Assembly: GCF_016654015.1 (NCBI RefSeq)
Contig: NZ_JAEPWM010000001.1
Coordinates: forward strand, 868,001-932,000
DNA from: Ramlibacter ginsenosidimutans
Lineage (GTDB): Bacteria; Pseudomonadota; Gammaproteobacteria; Burkholderiales; Burkholderiaceae_C
Reading direction: 5' to 3'
Length of the DNA: 64,000 bases
The notes under the pieces were generated by a model. It saw only the letters and a list, made by a program, of their open reading frames with translations, was not told the DNA's origin and made no database searches. This document shows, one piece after another, positions 61,055 through 64,000 of this stretch; the stretch's first letter is position 1; each line of letters starts with the position of its first letter. A program made the translations under genes and the position numbers.

Positions 61055-61618
61055 TCAGGAGCGCGCGCGCAGCCCGCGCGCGGGCTGGAATCCGAACAGC
61101 CATGCCAGCACCGTCGCCGGGAACTGCGCGATGGCCTCGTTGTAGCGGGCCACCGCCTGGTTGAACTGCTCGGCGGCGGCCAGCGCCATGCGCATCAGTT
61201 GCTGCCGCTCGCTGCTGAAATCGTCCGGCAGGCGGGGACCGGCGAGGTCGTGGGCATCGTCGCGCTCGGCGCGGTCCCAGGCCATGCTGAGGACTTCCTG
61301 CGCGGCGCCGAGCGCCGCGATGCGCTCGGGGTCGAGCGGCTTGGCCTTGGCCGATGCGAGCGTCGCCGCCATCTGCGCGGCCGCGCCCTGCAAGCCGCCC
61401 CAGAACGCGCTGCCGCCGGTGAACTGCGACTGCGTCTGCTCTTCTTCCGGCGGGACCACCGCGTGCACGAGCCGCACCTGCTTGGTGAGCTCGGACTCCA
61501 GCGCTGCGAACGCCGCGTTGGCGTCGGAGCGCAGCCGCACCAGCCGGTTGTAGCCGCCCACGCCCCAGAACACGGCGACGGCGGCGGTGATCCACGGAAC
61601 CCAGGTCGACGTCTGCAC
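61055..61618 (-). CDS. LemA family protein
   Basis: A 187-aa protein with an N-terminal membrane helix (WVPWITAAVAVFWGVGGYNRL) and a long helical body (RLRSDANAAFAALESELTKQ, FNQAVARYNEAIAQFPATVLAWLFGF), the LemA signature. The start is GTG 61616-61618 with AAGGAGG about 8 nt upstream. Function unknown. It heads the minus-strand unit leading to the cytochrome and flavoprotein. Confidence 0.9.
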   Translation of the reverse strand: MQTSTWVPWITAAVAVFWGVGGYNRLVRLRSDANAAFAALESELTKQVRLVHAVVPPEEEQTQSQFTGGSAFWGGLQGAAAQMAATLASAKAKPLDPERIAALGAAQEVLSMAWDRAERDDAHDLAGPRLPDDFSSERQQLMRMALAAAEQFNQAVARYNEAIAQFPATVLAWLFGFQPARGLRARS

Positions 61619-61671
61619 GGGCCTCCTTGCCGCAACACGGAGGGCGCGGCCAGCGAGCCGGCGCGCCCATG

Positions 61672-61706
61672 AAAAAGGGCGCCACCCCCGCGAAGGGATG
61701 GCGCCC
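61672..61706 (-). terminator. Rho-independent terminator of rpoC
   Basis: An 8-bp stem GGGCGCCA/TGGCGCCC (61677-61684 with 61699-61706), followed on the minus strand by five T. It lies 20 nt past the rpoC stop. Confidence 0.85.
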
Positions 61707-61726
61707 GCAGTGTATCGCCGGCCGGG

Positions 61727-64000
<2,274 letters not shown>

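Overview
The window is a chromosomal segment of a high-GC (roughly 70%) betaproteobacterium. It most resembles the order Burkholderiales, probably Comamonadaceae (Ramlibacter/Variovorax/Polaromonas-like). The grounds are the porin family, the NtrYX-DUF4390-RsmB convoy, Coq7, the type II secretion (T2SS) gene order, and a dispersed 55-bp junction repeat I associate with this family. No rRNA, CRISPR array or complete transposon was seen.

Layout. 0-5 kb: peptide ABC transporter pieces with an M20 amidohydrolase, then a general porin. 5-8.2 kb: coq7, an OsmC protein, a possible small RNA, and ilvA. 8.2-18.1 kb: T2SS locus with gspC divergent from gspGHIJKLMN-D-E; gspF is not in the window. 18-23 kb: small hypothetical genes, a HAD dehalogenase-like enzyme, an MCE/PqiC lipid-transport pair, cytochrome b561 and a rhomboid protease.

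23-46 kb: a block in which most transcription units have an FNR/ANR-type palindrome (TTGAC-N4-GTCAA or close variants), usually 50-65 nt before the start codon. Its genes are an ABC1 kinase, an eRF1-like host-attachment protein, an MgtA-type ATPase, a tandem universal stress protein, a MacAB-like exporter, a phytoene-desaturase-like oxidoreductase, an HPF/RaiA-like hibernation factor, a DUF883 ribosome anchor, an APH-AAA kinase, a CHASE3-PAS histidine kinase, a BigR-type ArsR repressor, a zinc alcohol dehydrogenase, a PHA synthase, a Pat-like acyl-CoA synthetase/acetyltransferase, a thioesterase and a DedA-rhodanese fusion. Together this looks like a low-oxygen dormancy regulon; its composition recalls the mycobacterial DosR regulon.

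46-54.3 kb: an accessory segment next to tRNA-Phe. It carries a tightly packed three-gene operon: (1) an ankyrin-repeat protein with an HEMGHH zincin motif, (2) a leucine-rich-repeat protein with a C-terminal CHAT protease (H850/C896), and (3) a 262-aa protein that matches bacterial gasdermins. I read this as a gasdermin cell-death (anti-phage) system with an unusual set of sensor and protease partners. A lower-GC nucleotidyltransferase-like gene and a small gene follow. This operon is the most exciting content of the window.

54.3-64 kb: tRNA-Phe, then ntrX, ntrY, DUF4390, rsmB, a flavocytochrome-c sulfide dehydrogenase-like flavoprotein, a cytochrome c and a LemA protein, all on the minus strand in one convoy, and finally the 3' part of rpoC, cut by the right edge.
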